Below, one piece after another: positions 17,263 through 26,949 of a stretch of DNA of 64,000 nt. Both the position numbers and the translations under genes were made by a program. Below the pieces are notes generated by a model. The model worked only from the letters and a program-made list of their open reading frames with translations. It did no database searches and was not told the origin of the DNA. Every line of letters starts with the position of its first letter. Within the stretch, counting starts at the first letter, position 1. Source of the stretch: Acinetobacter proteolyticus (GTDB taxonomy: Bacteria > Pseudomonadota > Gammaproteobacteria > Pseudomonadales > Moraxellaceae); contig NZ_KB849179.1 of the NCBI RefSeq assembly GCF_000367945.1, positions 248,001-312,000 of the forward strand, given 5' to 3'.

Positions 17263-17709
17263 ATGCAAAGTACAGAAATAGATTTTATTGTGAAAGATAG
17301 CATAACTGCATTGGCGTTTTATGAGCGGGTTTTTGAGGTCGAAAGAATTGAAGTCGGTGATTTTGTCGTTGGACAAAATAGTGTGATTATGAGTATTCAT
17401 GGGGTTCATTTTCATATGCTGGATGAAAATCCAGATTTCCAATTGCTGGCACCTACCCAAGAAAGCTATATCCCGATTTGGTTTAATATTACCGTCACTG
17501 ATATCGAGAAAACATTGCAGCAGGCAGTTGATGCGGGTGCAGCGGTGATTCAGGCGGTGCAGGAGATGTCTAAAATGGGCATCAAAAATGCCATGTTTAA
17601 AGATCCGTTTGGCTATATGTGGTTATTGCATCAGGTACTTGAAGTCGTCGATTATGAAACACGAGCTCAGTTATTAGAACAACAAGGTTTTCAGCGTAAA
17701 TCTGGTTAA
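17263..17709 (+). CDS. VOC-superfamily (glyoxalase/bleomycin-resistance fold) protein
   Basis: A 148-residue protein with the two beta-alpha-beta-beta-beta modules of VOC proteins: FIVKDSITALAFYERVFEV at the start and FNITVTDIEKTLQQAVDAGA, then FKDPFGYMWLLHQ near the end. PhnB-like proteins share this layout. Function (metal-dependent lyase, dioxygenase or drug-binding) cannot be read from the sequence. I use ATG 17263 because AAAGGGA lies about 9 bases upstream; the in-frame ATG at 17236 is less well placed. It appears monocistronic. Confidence 0.78.
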   Translation: MQSTEIDFIVKDSITALAFYERVFEVERIEVGDFVVGQNSVIMSIHGVHFHMLDENPDFQLLAPTQESYIPIWFNITVTDIEKTLQQAVDAGAAVIQAVQEMSKMGIKNAMFKDPFGYMWLLHQVLEVVDYETRAQLLEQQGFQRKSG

Positions 17710-17794
17710 CAAATCAGTCGATAAAACTGCAATGTCATACAGCAAGCCTCATATTTGTTGATGCTTGCTGTAGTTCGCTCATTTGATCTTTATT

Positions 17795-18574
17795 CTAAAA
17801 AGACTTGGTCAAGCTAAACACGGCGGCGGTTTTAACACCTTTTTTATTGCTATCGGAATAACCTGTGTGATCTAGGTTGGTCCCAATTGCAGCCAATTCC
17901 GCACTTAAGTTCATCGGTTTGTAATTATAATTCGCTCCGATTTTCCAGTCGAAAAAATGATCTTTGGCATTTTCACCATAAATGGCTTGGCTGGCTTTGG
18001 AATAGCCTAAGCTCGCAACGGCACCAAAGTTGGTTTCGGCAATGGGAGTAGTATATAAAAGGTTAAAATACCAATTTTTGATATTTTCACCGAAGTTTTG
18101 GCGAGTGGTTTTTCCGCCGTATTGAGGGGTATAGCTCACACTCGGTGTAAAGCTATCATTATCGTTCAAAGCATTATTGATGATTAGTTTGAGATAGTAT
18201 TCGTTATAATTTAAATCGCTTTTTCCCACGTAATGATAACGTAGCATACCGATATCAAAGGTGGGCTGGAATTTCCCTAAGCTTATCGGAGTCGTATAGC
18301 CAATAAAAGGATCGATTTCTAAGTGTGCTTCATCACCAAAATCGACATTTGATGCAAAAGCCGCGACATAGAATCCAGAAGAATGGTTTAAAATAAAGTT
18401 ACTTTGTAAGGCTGCATCATTTTGGGTTTGAGTTTGACCACGCCAGCGATATTCACTGGCCAAAGCGACATTTCCATTCAGCACTAAATTCGATGTTGTG
18501 GGCTGATCTGATGCAAATGCATAATTTGACGAGCAAGCTGAAATCAAAGCCAATAATTGATGAAAACCTTTCAT
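17795..18574 (-). CDS. TorF-like putative porin (Gcw_chp family)
   Basis: Outer membrane beta-barrel of 259 aa with a signal peptide ending near YAFA. The family start LNGNVALASEYRWRGQTQTQ, the following HSSGFYVAAFASNVDFGDEA and the barrel end TAAVFSLTKSF match the TIGR02001-type family. The role is probably passive solute passage, but the substrate is unknown. A paralogue of the same family lies at 60806-61561. The gene stands alone between the VOC gene and the HxlR regulator. Confidence 0.8.
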   Translation of the reverse strand: MKGFHQLLALISACSSNYAFASDQPTTSNLVLNGNVALASEYRWRGQTQTQNDAALQSNFILNHSSGFYVAAFASNVDFGDEAHLEIDPFIGYTTPISLGKFQPTFDIGMLRYHYVGKSDLNYNEYYLKLIINNALNDNDSFTPSVSYTPQYGGKTTRQNFGENIKNWYFNLLYTTPIAETNFGAVASLGYSKASQAIYGENAKDHFFDWKIGANYNYKPMNLSAELAAIGTNLDHTGYSDSNKKGVKTAAVFSLTKSF

Positions 18575-18701
18575 AACATCCTCAGCATGTGAGTTAAATT
18601 TGATGTCATGTATATTAGGTTCTAATATTTTGATAAATAATAAAATTATCGTAAATTCTGCGTAAACAAAGCATAAATTTTTAACGCATATTTTATAGAT
18701 A

Positions 18702-19151
18702 CTATAGATTCACTTTTAATACTTCTGTTGTATCCATGTCTAAGATATGTCCTTTACTTGAGCTGAGTGTCATTAATGGCACAGGTTTTTGGGTCGATTT
18801 TTCGATCAGGACAGAATGCGCTTCATTTTCCCCAAATAAATATTGTTCACCCCATTGGCGTAATGCAACCACAATCGGGAACAGCTGTTTTCCTTTATCC
18901 GTCAAAATATATTCTTGATAGGCTGTGCCATCAGACGCAGCTCGCAGTTCCAGAATTTCAGCATCAATTAATTTATGTAGTCTGTTGGACAAAATATTAC
19001 GTGCAACACTCAGACTACGTTGTAGATCACCAAAGCGATGTATCTCATCCATCACATCTCGAATAATCAGCAATGACCAACGATCTCCAATCACATCAAC
19101 ACAACGTGCAACAGGGCAAGGTTCATCTACGGAAGTTTTATCGAGTGACAT
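18702..19151 (-). CDS. HxlR-family transcriptional regulator
   Basis: Winged-helix DNA-binding protein with the HxlR core CPVARCVDVIGDRWSLLIIR, then FGDLQRSLSVARNILSNRL (recognition helix) and YILTDKGKQLFPIV (wing). I take ATG 19151, which places CPVAR about a dozen residues from the N-terminus as in most members. Alternatives are ATG 19187 or a TTG at 19214, and the latter would overlap the likely operator. The extra N-terminal Cys residues (CSNCSENA) belong to the longer versions only. It is divergent from an MFS transporter that it probably controls. Confidence 0.82.
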   Translation of the reverse strand: MSLDKTSVDEPCPVARCVDVIGDRWSLLIIRDVMDEIHRFGDLQRSLSVARNILSNRLHKLIDAEILELRAASDGTAYQEYILTDKGKQLFPIVVALRQWGEQYLFGENEAHSVLIEKSTQKPVPLMTLSSSKGHILDMDTTEVLKVNL

Positions 19152-19188
19152 CGCATTCTCGGAACAGTTAGAACAGACTAGTTGCATT

Positions 19189-19224
19189 TTAAAACTAGAT
19201 GACTTATGGTTCAAGTAGTTTTAA
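19189..19224. promoter_or_regulatory. Candidate HxlR operator (9-bp inverted repeat)
   Basis: TTAAAACTA at 19189-19197 and TAGTTTTAA at 19216-19224 form a perfect 9-bp dyad with 18 bases between, lying between the divergent HxlR and MFS genes. Position and symmetry fit a dimeric regulator binding site. Confidence 0.45.
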
Positions 19225-19247
19225 TTTGAAACTGGTTGGGCGGTGCC

Positions 19248-20471
19248 ATGAATAGTCCTAGCACATCTGCTTTATCACAAAATGAAAAGCATTGTTTAAT
19301 CCAGTCCAAAAAATTGCCGACCAGTTTGGTGTGGCTATTTGCCATAGCAAGTGGTCTGAGTGTTGCGAATGTTTATTATGCACAACCATTACTTGATGCA
19401 ATTGCAACGGATTTGGCAATCAGTTATGCCGCTGTTGGTAGTGTCATTCTCGTGACTCAAATGGGTTGTGCGATCGCTTTATTGTTGTTAGTCCCATTGG
19501 GGGATCGAGTTGATCGCAGGCGATTAATGCTATTACAGCTATTCGGATTGGTGCTTGCATTGACTGCTGTAAGTATCACTAAAACGGCTGTAGGCATATT
19601 TGCAAGTATGTTTGCTGTTGGCATGCTAGGGACTGCCATGACGCAGGGACTGATTGCCTATGCTGCAAGTGTTGCCGAATCCCATGAGCGTGGATATGTC
19701 TTAGGTACAGCACAAAGTGGCGTGTTTATCGGATTGTTATTAGCACGAGTTTTTGCTGGAGGTGTGAGCGATTTAGCTGGATGGAGGAGCGTATATTTTT
19801 GTGCGGCAACACTGATGTTGATGATTGCATTCCCACTTTGGAAATCCTTGCCGGTACGGTCTAATAGACAGAATACGTTGGCTTATCCTCGTTTGATTTT
19901 GTCGATGTTAAGTTTGCTTTATCACAATAAACTATTACAAATACGAGGCATATTGGCATTGCTGATGTTTGCAGTGTTTAATATTTTTTGGAGTGCATTG
20001 GCTTTATTGTTGAGTTCTCCTCCTTATCAGTATTCCCATACCGCTATTGGTGCATTTGGCTTGGTTGGGGTACTGGGTGCGTTAATGGCAACAAAAGCAG
20101 GGCAATGGTCAGATAAAGGCTTTGCACAAAGAACCAGTGCTTTTGCATTGCTCGTCATCTTGTTGTCTTGGTTGGCATTCGCTCAAATGGAATACTCAAT
20201 TGTGGCATTAATCATCGGTATTTTATTACTTGATCTAGGCGGACAAGCATTACATGTCACCAATCAAAGCATGATCTTGCAAACTGGACAGGACAATCAA
20301 AGCCGCTTGATTGGGCTGTATATGTTGTTCTATGCCGCAGGCAGTGGATTAGGAGCAATCACAACAACCATCACCTATGCAAAAGCGGGATGGTATGGCG
20401 TTTGCCTACTGGGTGCCTGCGGAAGTCTAATGGCATTATTATTTTGGTGCTTAACACGGCATGTTAAATAG
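19248..20471 (+). CDS. MFS transporter (AraJ/YgaY-like efflux type)
   Basis: Twelve-helix major facilitator of about 407 aa. The first part reads LFAIASGLSVANVYYAQPLL and the loop 2-3 motif is PLGDRVDRRRLMLLQ, typical of the drug/sugar efflux subfamily that is often paired with HxlR or LysR regulators. ATG 19248 is used; a TTG at 19236 is the only longer start. The substrate is unknown. The gene is divergent from the HxlR regulator with a dyad between them. Confidence 0.85.
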   Translation: MNSPSTSALSQNEKHCLIQSKKLPTSLVWLFAIASGLSVANVYYAQPLLDAIATDLAISYAAVGSVILVTQMGCAIALLLLVPLGDRVDRRRLMLLQLFGLVLALTAVSITKTAVGIFASMFAVGMLGTAMTQGLIAYAASVAESHERGYVLGTAQSGVFIGLLLARVFAGGVSDLAGWRSVYFCAATLMLMIAFPLWKSLPVRSNRQNTLAYPRLILSMLSLLYHNKLLQIRGILALLMFAVFNIFWSALALLLSSPPYQYSHTAIGAFGLVGVLGALMATKAGQWSDKGFAQRTSAFALLVILLSWLAFAQMEYSIVALIIGILLLDLGGQALHVTNQSMILQTGQDNQSRLIGLYMLFYAAGSGLGAITTTITYAKAGWYGVCLLGACGSLMALLFWCLTRHVK

Positions 20472-20541
20472 TCATTAGACACTGTGTAGAAACATAAGGT
20501 TAATCGATAGATATTAAAATCAGCATCAACATTATAATAAA

Positions 20542-21420
20542 TCACTCAATGCCAACAACAGTCGTAATATAGGCTGTTGTCATTAAAATGAGTAGGCCAA
20601 GCGACATTTCAAACAGGATGGCATAGCCCAATTGTTTGGCAAATTGCGGTTGTTGCAAACGTGGGGTGAAATACCATTTATTAAAAGCTGCTAATAATAA
20701 GATGCTGATCACAAATAACAGTTTAATGATAAAACCTTGCCCATAAGGCGTCGCGAGGAGGGTATCAACATCCTTAAACAAGAGCAGAGCGATGCTGACG
20801 CCGCATGCAATTAATATCGCCACAATAAATGCCGCAATCCGACCAAATAAATGCATAGACTGCTTTAATGGTAGCCCCGTGATGATGTGGCTGATTTTCC
20901 ATAATGGGTACAGTGATCCCATCCAGACAGACATTAAAAGCACATGCACAGTCAATAACAGCTGAGCAAAAATAGACAGGTTGGTGACATGACCCAGTTG
21001 AGAAAAACTGTAAGCGATCAGCAGTAAAGCACTGGTCAGACAGAATTTTTCAAGTGTTGTCACTTTATTACTTTTCCGATTCAGTCTAAAAATCAGCAAG
21101 CCGAGGATCAGTGCAAAGCAGATGATACGAATCAGATGGATGTGCCCAGTAGCGGTGTTCAATATAATATTGATATAGGTCCAATTAAACATGCCGCCTA
21201 GACCGCTATTAGAAAAACTACCAATTAAAAGTAAGAAAGCTAAAATGCTTGAAATCAGTCCTATAGCTGCACCGAGTGTCATATATTGAATTAAGCTATT
21301 TTTGATTGCGTTATAACGTGCTAATAGGAAGTAACAGAAAGCTGCGCCTATCACCATAGCACTACCAAGATAGAGACTTATTTTGTTGAACCAAGCGGCA
21401 AATATCCAATATTCAGACAT
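20542..21420 (-). CDS. copD: Copper resistance D-domain membrane protein
   Basis: Inner-membrane protein of about 292 aa with eight or so hydrophobic segments. The TGHIHLIRIICFALILGL and LLTVHVLLMSVWMGSLYPLWK segments contain the His/Trp pattern of CopD (PcoD). CopD is thought to move copper between periplasm and cytoplasm together with CopC. ATG 21420 is preferred because AAGGA precedes it. It follows copC by 78 bases on the same strand, the standard copCD order. Confidence 0.85.
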   Translation of the reverse strand: MSEYWIFAAWFNKISLYLGSAMVIGAAFCYFLLARYNAIKNSLIQYMTLGAAIGLISSILAFLLLIGSFSNSGLGGMFNWTYINIILNTATGHIHLIRIICFALILGLLIFRLNRKSNKVTTLEKFCLTSALLLIAYSFSQLGHVTNLSIFAQLLLTVHVLLMSVWMGSLYPLWKISHIITGLPLKQSMHLFGRIAAFIVAILIACGVSIALLLFKDVDTLLATPYGQGFIIKLLFVISILLLAAFNKWYFTPRLQQPQFAKQLGYAILFEMSLGLLILMTTAYITTVVGIE

Positions 21421-21498
21421 TATTTTTATTCCTTTGTATGAACAATTTGCCAACTGATCAAGTTAGTAAATTGTTCATAGATCGTTATGCGCGATGTC

Positions 21499-21870
21499 TT
21501 ATTTAAAGCTGAAGCTATATTCGCCATTCATGTTATGGCCATCTTTGCCCATGGTGCTCCAAAGCACGGTATATTTACCTTTTTTCAGGGTGGGGATGGC
21601 AACATCAAAGGTTTTTTTCAAGTCATGACTGACTTTGTAATTCAATGGAAGTTCACGGCGTTGTTCATCTAAAACTTGAATCTTCATTAACATCACCTCA
21701 TCACCAAAATTAAGGCTTAGATTTTTAGGTTGGGTTGAAACAATGGTATTTGCAGCAGGGCTAGCACTGATCAAGCTGACATGTGCAAAGGCGGTTGATG
21801 CGACGATGGTGAGGGTTGTACCGACAATCAGGTTGCGTAACATGGTTTTACTGTTTTGTACAAAACTCAT
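21499..21870 (-). CDS. copC: Copper resistance protein CopC
   Basis: Small periplasmic copper carrier of 123 aa. A signal peptide ends at AFA, so the mature chain starts with His (HVSLISASPAANTIV), the copper ligand of CopC proteins. A C-terminal DGHNMNGEYSFSF supplies further ligand candidates. The Ig-like fold pattern LNFGDEV...YTVLWSTMGKDGH is complete. AGAGGA precedes ATG 21870. It is the first gene of a copC-copD operon. Confidence 0.9.
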   Translation of the reverse strand: MSFVQNSKTMLRNLIVGTTLTIVASTAFAHVSLISASPAANTIVSTQPKNLSLNFGDEVMLMKIQVLDEQRRELPLNYKVSHDLKKTFDVAIPTLKKGKYTVLWSTMGKDGHNMNGEYSFSFK

Positions 21871-21988
21871 TTCTTATCCTCTTTGAAGCATGATGTATGG
21901 GAAATGGCACAATCAGCACCATCTGGTTTCATGTTTGATTATCCAAGCTGCATCAGTACTTCTACGCGACAGGAAAATTACGTTTTTG

Positions 21989-23179
21989 TCATTTTGAGGA
22001 GTGTATGTTTGGCTTGAGGCTACGAATCACAATAGGTAGCGCAAGCAAATAAATCATGACCACACTCAGCCAGATTGCGCCCGGCCACACAGCTTGAAAT
22101 TGAAAATACAGCGTAGAAAACAACAGGGGGGCAAACATTGAAGCCAAGCTAATTGTCGATGCAATAATGCCTTGAAATTGACCTTGTTGTTCTGGTGAAA
22201 CTTTTTGAGAGGCTAAAGCTTGTAAAGACGGTGTACCGATACTGCCTAAGGCGAAAAGAGGCATGATGGCAAAAATGATCCAGCCTTGCTGAGCAAAGGC
22301 CATGCCCCCTAAGGCGAGACAAGTACAGCTTATCCCCACAAAGACGGTGTTGCGATCACCCAAGAATTTTGAGGCATGTTGAGGAACAAAAGCCTGAACC
22401 AACATTTGGCATAGACCAAACATTCCTAACGAAAGACCGATCCAGAAAGTATTCCATTGAAAGGCGGCATGCCCCCATAAAGCCCAACAAACCGCATAGG
22501 CTTCACCTGTGGCACTCAAGATAAAAAAGGTGGCAATCAAGGGGACTACATTCGGGATCGAACGAACTGATGCAAAAGCTTTAAATGGATTGAGTGTTAT
22601 TGCAGAGTCTTGATGAGGATGATCTGCTGTTTTTGATTCAGGTAGTGCCCAATAGGCCAATAAAAAGTTGAGAGCTGTGAGTATGGCTGCAATCAAAAAG
22701 GGAAGTCTGAGCCAATATTCACCGAGCAAACCCCCAAGGATTGGCCCAATGATAAAACCTGCGCCAAACATCGCGCTCATGTGACCAAAGTATTTGGCAC
22801 GTTGTTCTGGCTTTGCAATATCAACCAGATAGGCGGAAGCAACAGACATGTTGGCGCTGCTCATGCCTGCAATGATCCGCCCGATTAATAACAGTACGAG
22901 GCTATGTGAAAAGGTGAGCAATAGATAGTTGATGGCTGAGCCCGCCAGTGACAACAGCAGAATTGGACGCCGTCCAAACTTGTCACTTAATGCACCCAGA
23001 ATGGGGGAAAAGATAAATTGCATCGCGGCATAGAGACTACCAAGCAGACCGATGTACAGCGCAGTTTGGTGATGATGGGTAATCTCTTGAAGTAAGGCGG
23101 GTAAAATTGGAAAAATCAGCCCGATACCAACAGCATCTAAAGCAATGGTCAAAAAAATAATAAATAGAGAGCGATTCAT
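21989..23179 (-). CDS. MFS efflux pump, TetA-like
   Basis: Twelve-helix antiporter of 396 aa resembling class A/B tetracycline exporters: FLTIALDAVGIGLIFPILP, then GALSDKFGRRPILLLSLAG (motif A) and GAGFIIGPILGGLLGE (motif C, the antiporter motif). ATG 23179 is chosen over the longer frame because AGGA lies just upstream and TetA proteins start at this point. No TetR-type repressor is adjacent, unlike mobile tet genes, so this looks like a chromosomal relative rather than an acquired resistance gene. Tetracycline transport is not implied by similarity alone. Confidence 0.82.
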   Translation of the reverse strand: MNRSLFIIFLTIALDAVGIGLIFPILPALLQEITHHHQTALYIGLLGSLYAAMQFIFSPILGALSDKFGRRPILLLSLAGSAINYLLLTFSHSLVLLLIGRIIAGMSSANMSVASAYLVDIAKPEQRAKYFGHMSAMFGAGFIIGPILGGLLGEYWLRLPFLIAAILTALNFLLAYWALPESKTADHPHQDSAITLNPFKAFASVRSIPNVVPLIATFFILSATGEAYAVCWALWGHAAFQWNTFWIGLSLGMFGLCQMLVQAFVPQHASKFLGDRNTVFVGISCTCLALGGMAFAQQGWIIFAIMPLFALGSIGTPSLQALASQKVSPEQQGQFQGIIASTISLASMFAPLLFSTLYFQFQAVWPGAIWLSVVMIYLLALPIVIRSLKPNIHSSK

Positions 23180-23494
23180 AAAGCGTCCTATCGAAAAAGC
23201 AGGTACAGCAATGCTGCGAAAACCTGTTAACGATGCCTGATAACAACTCAAGCCCTGATGAACGCTGACCGAATCTTAAAGATTGGGATGTGTGTTGATG
23301 AATTCTTTTATCAAATCAAAAAAGACATCAATTTTTCGCGATTTTTTATCGTAACCATGAAGATGAATGAATATAACAATCCACACATCTGCTGAAAATT
23401 TTAGCACTTAACCGTGAAGAGAAACAAGATCATGCTTATTTATGGGAGCAGATGCATCAGGCTCGTTGGCATGCTACATCTGCTCATAAAATAA

Positions 23495-24718
23495 TTATTT
23501 TTTGGTATTTGGCAATAATGCCGTCATAAAACCTAATAATGGTAGGAAAGAGCAGAGCTTGTACACCCATACAATGCCATGGGTATCAGCTAAGTGACCA
23601 AGACCTGCTGCGCCAATCCCACCAATACCGAACATAAGACCAAACATCAAACCAGCAACCATACCAACACGACCAGGTACCGCTTCTTGTGCATAGACCA
23701 CTAAGGCTGAGAAGGCTGAAGACATGACTAAACCAATAATAATGACCAGTATTGCTGTGCCAGTTAAGCCGACATAAGGCAACATCAGCGCAAATGGGGC
23801 AATGCCTAAGAATGACACCCAAATCACAGCTTTACGTCCAATACGGTCTCCAACTGGACCTCCAGCAAAAGTACCCAGTGCTACTGCACCTAAAAATATA
23901 AATAGATACAGCTGAGAGGTTTGAATGGACACGTTAAAGCGTTCGATCAGATAGAAAGTAAAATAATTGGTAATGGCCGCGATATAGATAAATTTCGCAA
24001 ACATCAACACACAAATCACGGCCATGGCCTGAATCACTTGTTTACGGGTCAAGGTCGAGATCGCCTTTTGACTGGCAGTGCGTTGTACTGGTGCTTGTTT
24101 GACGACCCATTTGGTGACGCGCAATAAAACGAAAATCGCCAAAGCCGCAACCAAGACAAATAAGCCAATCGCCCCTTGTCCATTCGGGATAATCACAGCC
24201 GCAGCCATTAATGGCCCAATCGCAGAACCGGTATTGCCTCCGACCTGAAACATGGATTGGGCTGTACCAAAACGCCCACCTGATGCTGTACGGGCGATAC
24301 GAGAGGCCTCAGGGTGAAAGGTTGATGAGCCTACTCCAATCAGTGCAGCAGCAAACAATAAGCCTTGAAAGCTTGCTGCAATTGCCATCAAGCCAATACC
24401 AAGCAGTGTGGCTGCCATGCCTAAAGGTAATAAATAAGGTTTTGGGTGTTTATCGGTATACAGGCCAATCCAAGGTTGTAATAAAGAGGCAGTGATTTGA
24501 TAGACCAAAGCAATCCAGCCAATTTCAGCAAAACTTAATGAAAATTCGGCCTTCAACATCGGATAACTTGCAGTGACCACAGCTTGAATCGAATCATTTA
24601 ACAGATGGGCAAACGCAACTGCACCTACAACGCGTAATACGAACTTCTGGGGTTGATCATTCGGTGGAAATTGCGCTTGTGGATATGCATTCTCAAGAGT
24701 GCCTGTATTGCTTGCCAT
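23495..24718 (-). CDS. fsr: Fosmidomycin-resistance-type MFS exporter
   Basis: MFS protein of 407 aa with the Fsr signature HLLNDSIQAVVTASYPMLK, then QPWIGLYTDKHPKPYLLPLG and GVGSSTFHPEASRIAR, all diagnostic of the FSR branch. The E. coli relative exports fosmidomycin. The physiological substrate here is unknown. It is divergent from an AraC-family regulator, which probably controls it. Confidence 0.87.
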   Translation of the reverse strand: MASNTGTLENAYPQAQFPPNDQPQKFVLRVVGAVAFAHLLNDSIQAVVTASYPMLKAEFSLSFAEIGWIALVYQITASLLQPWIGLYTDKHPKPYLLPLGMAATLLGIGLMAIAASFQGLLFAAALIGVGSSTFHPEASRIARTASGGRFGTAQSMFQVGGNTGSAIGPLMAAAVIIPNGQGAIGLFVLVAALAIFVLLRVTKWVVKQAPVQRTASQKAISTLTRKQVIQAMAVICVLMFAKFIYIAAITNYFTFYLIERFNVSIQTSQLYLFIFLGAVALGTFAGGPVGDRIGRKAVIWVSFLGIAPFALMLPYVGLTGTAILVIIIGLVMSSAFSALVVYAQEAVPGRVGMVAGLMFGLMFGIGGIGAAGLGHLADTHGIVWVYKLCSFLPLLGFMTALLPNTKK

Positions 24719-24868
24719 GATTGCTCCAACACGTTGTATCAGCTTAAATGGTGATGCTGAAAGAGGTTTGTTTTTCAGTGCGTTTATCCTAAACTGAACA
24801 GAAATCGGCCCACAATCATATTTGGGACAGATAGTATCGAGTTCAGGCCATTTTCAGGGATGAGAGCA

Positions 24869-25645
24869 ATGCGCAATATTCAGGTCAATGATTTTCAGGA
24901 TGTGCCGCGTAATGTGATGGCAACAGGCAATGACTACCCAGATGGTCATCTTCTGGCAAGTCATCGTCATAGCAGAGGTCAATGTCTATATGCCATTACA
25001 GGCGTACTTACGGTGATCACCCATACTGGAAGCTGGGTGGTTCCACCCAAACGTGCCCTTTGGATTCCAGCAGGGATTGACCATGAAGTACACATGGGGG
25101 GGATCACCAAAACACGCAGTGCTTATATTCTTCCAGAAGCTGCAATGCAGGCAGATTTGCCCAGCCATTGTGCAGTGATCAATGTATCACCGTTATTGCA
25201 TGAACTATTGTCTACAGCAGTTGATCTCCCTGCGGAATATCAGTTGGGTGGCCGAGATGATTATTTGATGCGTTTGATCATTGAAGAAATTGCGTTGATG
25301 CCTGAACTGCCTTTAAATGCGCCCTTACCACAAGAGCCGCGTTTAGCTGCCTTGTGTCTGCAATTGTTGAAGACACCGAGTCTGGAGGATGATCTTGATC
25401 AAATTGCGCTGCAGGTGGGGATGAGTCGTCGTAACTTTACGCGGATTTTTCGGCAGCAAACAGGGATGAGTTTTAGCAACTGGCGGCAGCAAGCCTGTTT
25501 ACTCAATGCGTTGACCCGAATGGAATTGGGCCAATCCATTACCAGTGTGGCAATGGAGCTGGGTTATAGCAGCAGCAGTGCTTTTACTGCAGCCTTTAAA
25601 CGTTCTTTAGGAGCGGCACCACGTTTTTATTTACAAGGGAAATAA
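24869..25645 (+). CDS. AraC-family transcriptional regulator with cupin sensor
   Basis: About 258 aa. The N-terminal cupin part reads DGHLLASHRHSRGQCLYAI and GSWVVPPKRALWIPAGIDHE. The C-terminal double helix-turn-helix reads VGMSRRNFTRIFRQQTGMSF and VAMELGYSSSSAFTAAFKRS. This layout matches regulators placed beside efflux genes. ATG 24869 has AGGG about 10 bases upstream; ATG 24860 is too close to it. It is divergent from the fsr-like exporter. Confidence 0.88.
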   Translation: MRNIQVNDFQDVPRNVMATGNDYPDGHLLASHRHSRGQCLYAITGVLTVITHTGSWVVPPKRALWIPAGIDHEVHMGGITKTRSAYILPEAAMQADLPSHCAVINVSPLLHELLSTAVDLPAEYQLGGRDDYLMRLIIEEIALMPELPLNAPLPQEPRLAALCLQLLKTPSLEDDLDQIALQVGMSRRNFTRIFRQQTGMSFSNWRQQACLLNALTRMELGQSITSVAMELGYSSSSAFTAAFKRSLGAAPRFYLQGK

Positions 25646-25744
25646 GCAAGGAATTGGCAGGATTGTGTTAATTTAGTTCGAATAACGGCCATTATTTTGC
25701 TTTCGTTCATCATGGTTGATGAACACTATTTATACGATAATATT

Positions 25745-26896
25745 ATGATTTCATTATTAAAACGCTTAGCTTTATCCCATCAGGGTTTAGAACAAAACAA
25801 TAAATTTGGTGAGGGCTTATCTGGAACACAACAGGCGATTGAACATCTGGGTTATGTGCAAATAGATACCATTTCTGTCGTGGAACGTGCCCATCATCAT
25901 GTGTTGTGGAGTCGGGTGCCGAATTATCAATTGGGTCATTTAAATCAACTGGTACAAGATCAGCTTGTTTTTGAGCATTGGGCGCATGCGGCATCCTATT
26001 TACCGATGCGAGATTATCGCTATGCTATGCCTTTGATGAATTCAGTGCGTAATGGGGAAAGCCGTTACTTCTCAAGAGGTGATCAGCAACTCATGCATGA
26101 GATTCTAGCTCAGGTGAAAGCCGAAGGCAGAATCCGACTTAGAAATATGGAAAAAGGCAAACGGGAAGGTGCCGCAGGTTGGTGGAATGCAGGGCCGAGC
26201 CGTAAGGCGATTGAGCAGTTATTCATGCAAGGCGATTTAATGATCTGTGAACGTAATGGCATGGAAAAAGTCTATGACCTGACTGAACGTTGCATACCGC
26301 AGGGCATTGATCTAAGCACACCGACTTTACAGGAGTATGCACAGTATTTATTGGATACGGCCATACGCGCTCATGGCGTATTTACATGGAAGCAATTACT
26401 GCATTTGAAAACCAATAAGGATTTACGTGAAATCATGCGTAAATTACTCGATGAGCAGATTGATGCAGGCGTGATTAACCTGATTAAACTTGAAAATGGG
26501 CAAACAGTTTATGTGGCCAGAGCAGTGTTAGCGCATGAACCGAACATCCAAATGGAGGTCAAAATATTGTCTCCTTTCGATAATCTGGTCATTCATCGTG
26601 AGCGTTTAAGCAGCTTATTTGAATTTGATTATCGCATTGAATGCTATGTACCTGCAGCCAAAAGACAATATGGTTATTTCTGCTTACCGCTGCTTTATGC
26701 AGATGATTTTGTTGGACGAATCGACTGTAAAGTGCATCGTCGTGAACAAAGATTAGAAGTGATAAGTTTGCATTTAGAAGATGCCAATATGCGAAATCGA
26801 GATGAGTTCCTGCTTGTATTAGAACAAGAATTACAACGTTTCGCTCAGTTTAATCAATGTACGAGTATTGATCTAGATAAGATCAAGATGGGATAG
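25745..26896 (+). CDS. ycaQ: YcaQ-type winged-helix DNA glycosylase
   Basis: About 383 aa, matching E. coli YcaQ along its length: GYVQIDTISVVERAHHHVLW (the QxD motif of HTH_42 glycosylases), FEHWAHAASYLPMRDYRY, and near the end SPFDNLVIHRERL and YVPAAKRQYGYFCLPLLYAD. E. coli YcaQ removes alkylated bases and unhooks DNA interstrand crosslinks. The start is uncertain: ATG 25745 fits the family, while ATG 25712 would add 11 residues. It appears to be a single gene, ending at a small hairpin. Confidence 0.88.
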   Translation: MISLLKRLALSHQGLEQNNKFGEGLSGTQQAIEHLGYVQIDTISVVERAHHHVLWSRVPNYQLGHLNQLVQDQLVFEHWAHAASYLPMRDYRYAMPLMNSVRNGESRYFSRGDQQLMHEILAQVKAEGRIRLRNMEKGKREGAAGWWNAGPSRKAIEQLFMQGDLMICERNGMEKVYDLTERCIPQGIDLSTPTLQEYAQYLLDTAIRAHGVFTWKQLLHLKTNKDLREIMRKLLDEQIDAGVINLIKLENGQTVYVARAVLAHEPNIQMEVKILSPFDNLVIHRERLSSLFEFDYRIECYVPAAKRQYGYFCLPLLYADDFVGRIDCKVHRREQRLEVISLHLEDANMRNRDEFLLVLEQELQRFAQFNQCTSIDLDKIKMG

Positions 26897-26930
26897 GGCG
26901 AGTTATCTATCCTTGATGCTCGCCGTTTTG
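26897..26930 (+). terminator. Hairpin between ycaQ and gcdH
   Basis: GGCGAG at 26897-26902 pairs with CTCGCC at 26919-26924 and is followed by GTTTTG. It lies between two convergent genes and may serve ycaQ. Confidence 0.45.
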
Positions 26931-26949
26931 TCTCAATAGTCACTTCGCT

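Noticed and set aside
21989..23179. Acquired tetracycline resistance gene
   Set aside because: No adjacent TetR, no mobile element and base composition like its neighbours; it reads as a chromosomal TetA-like exporter.
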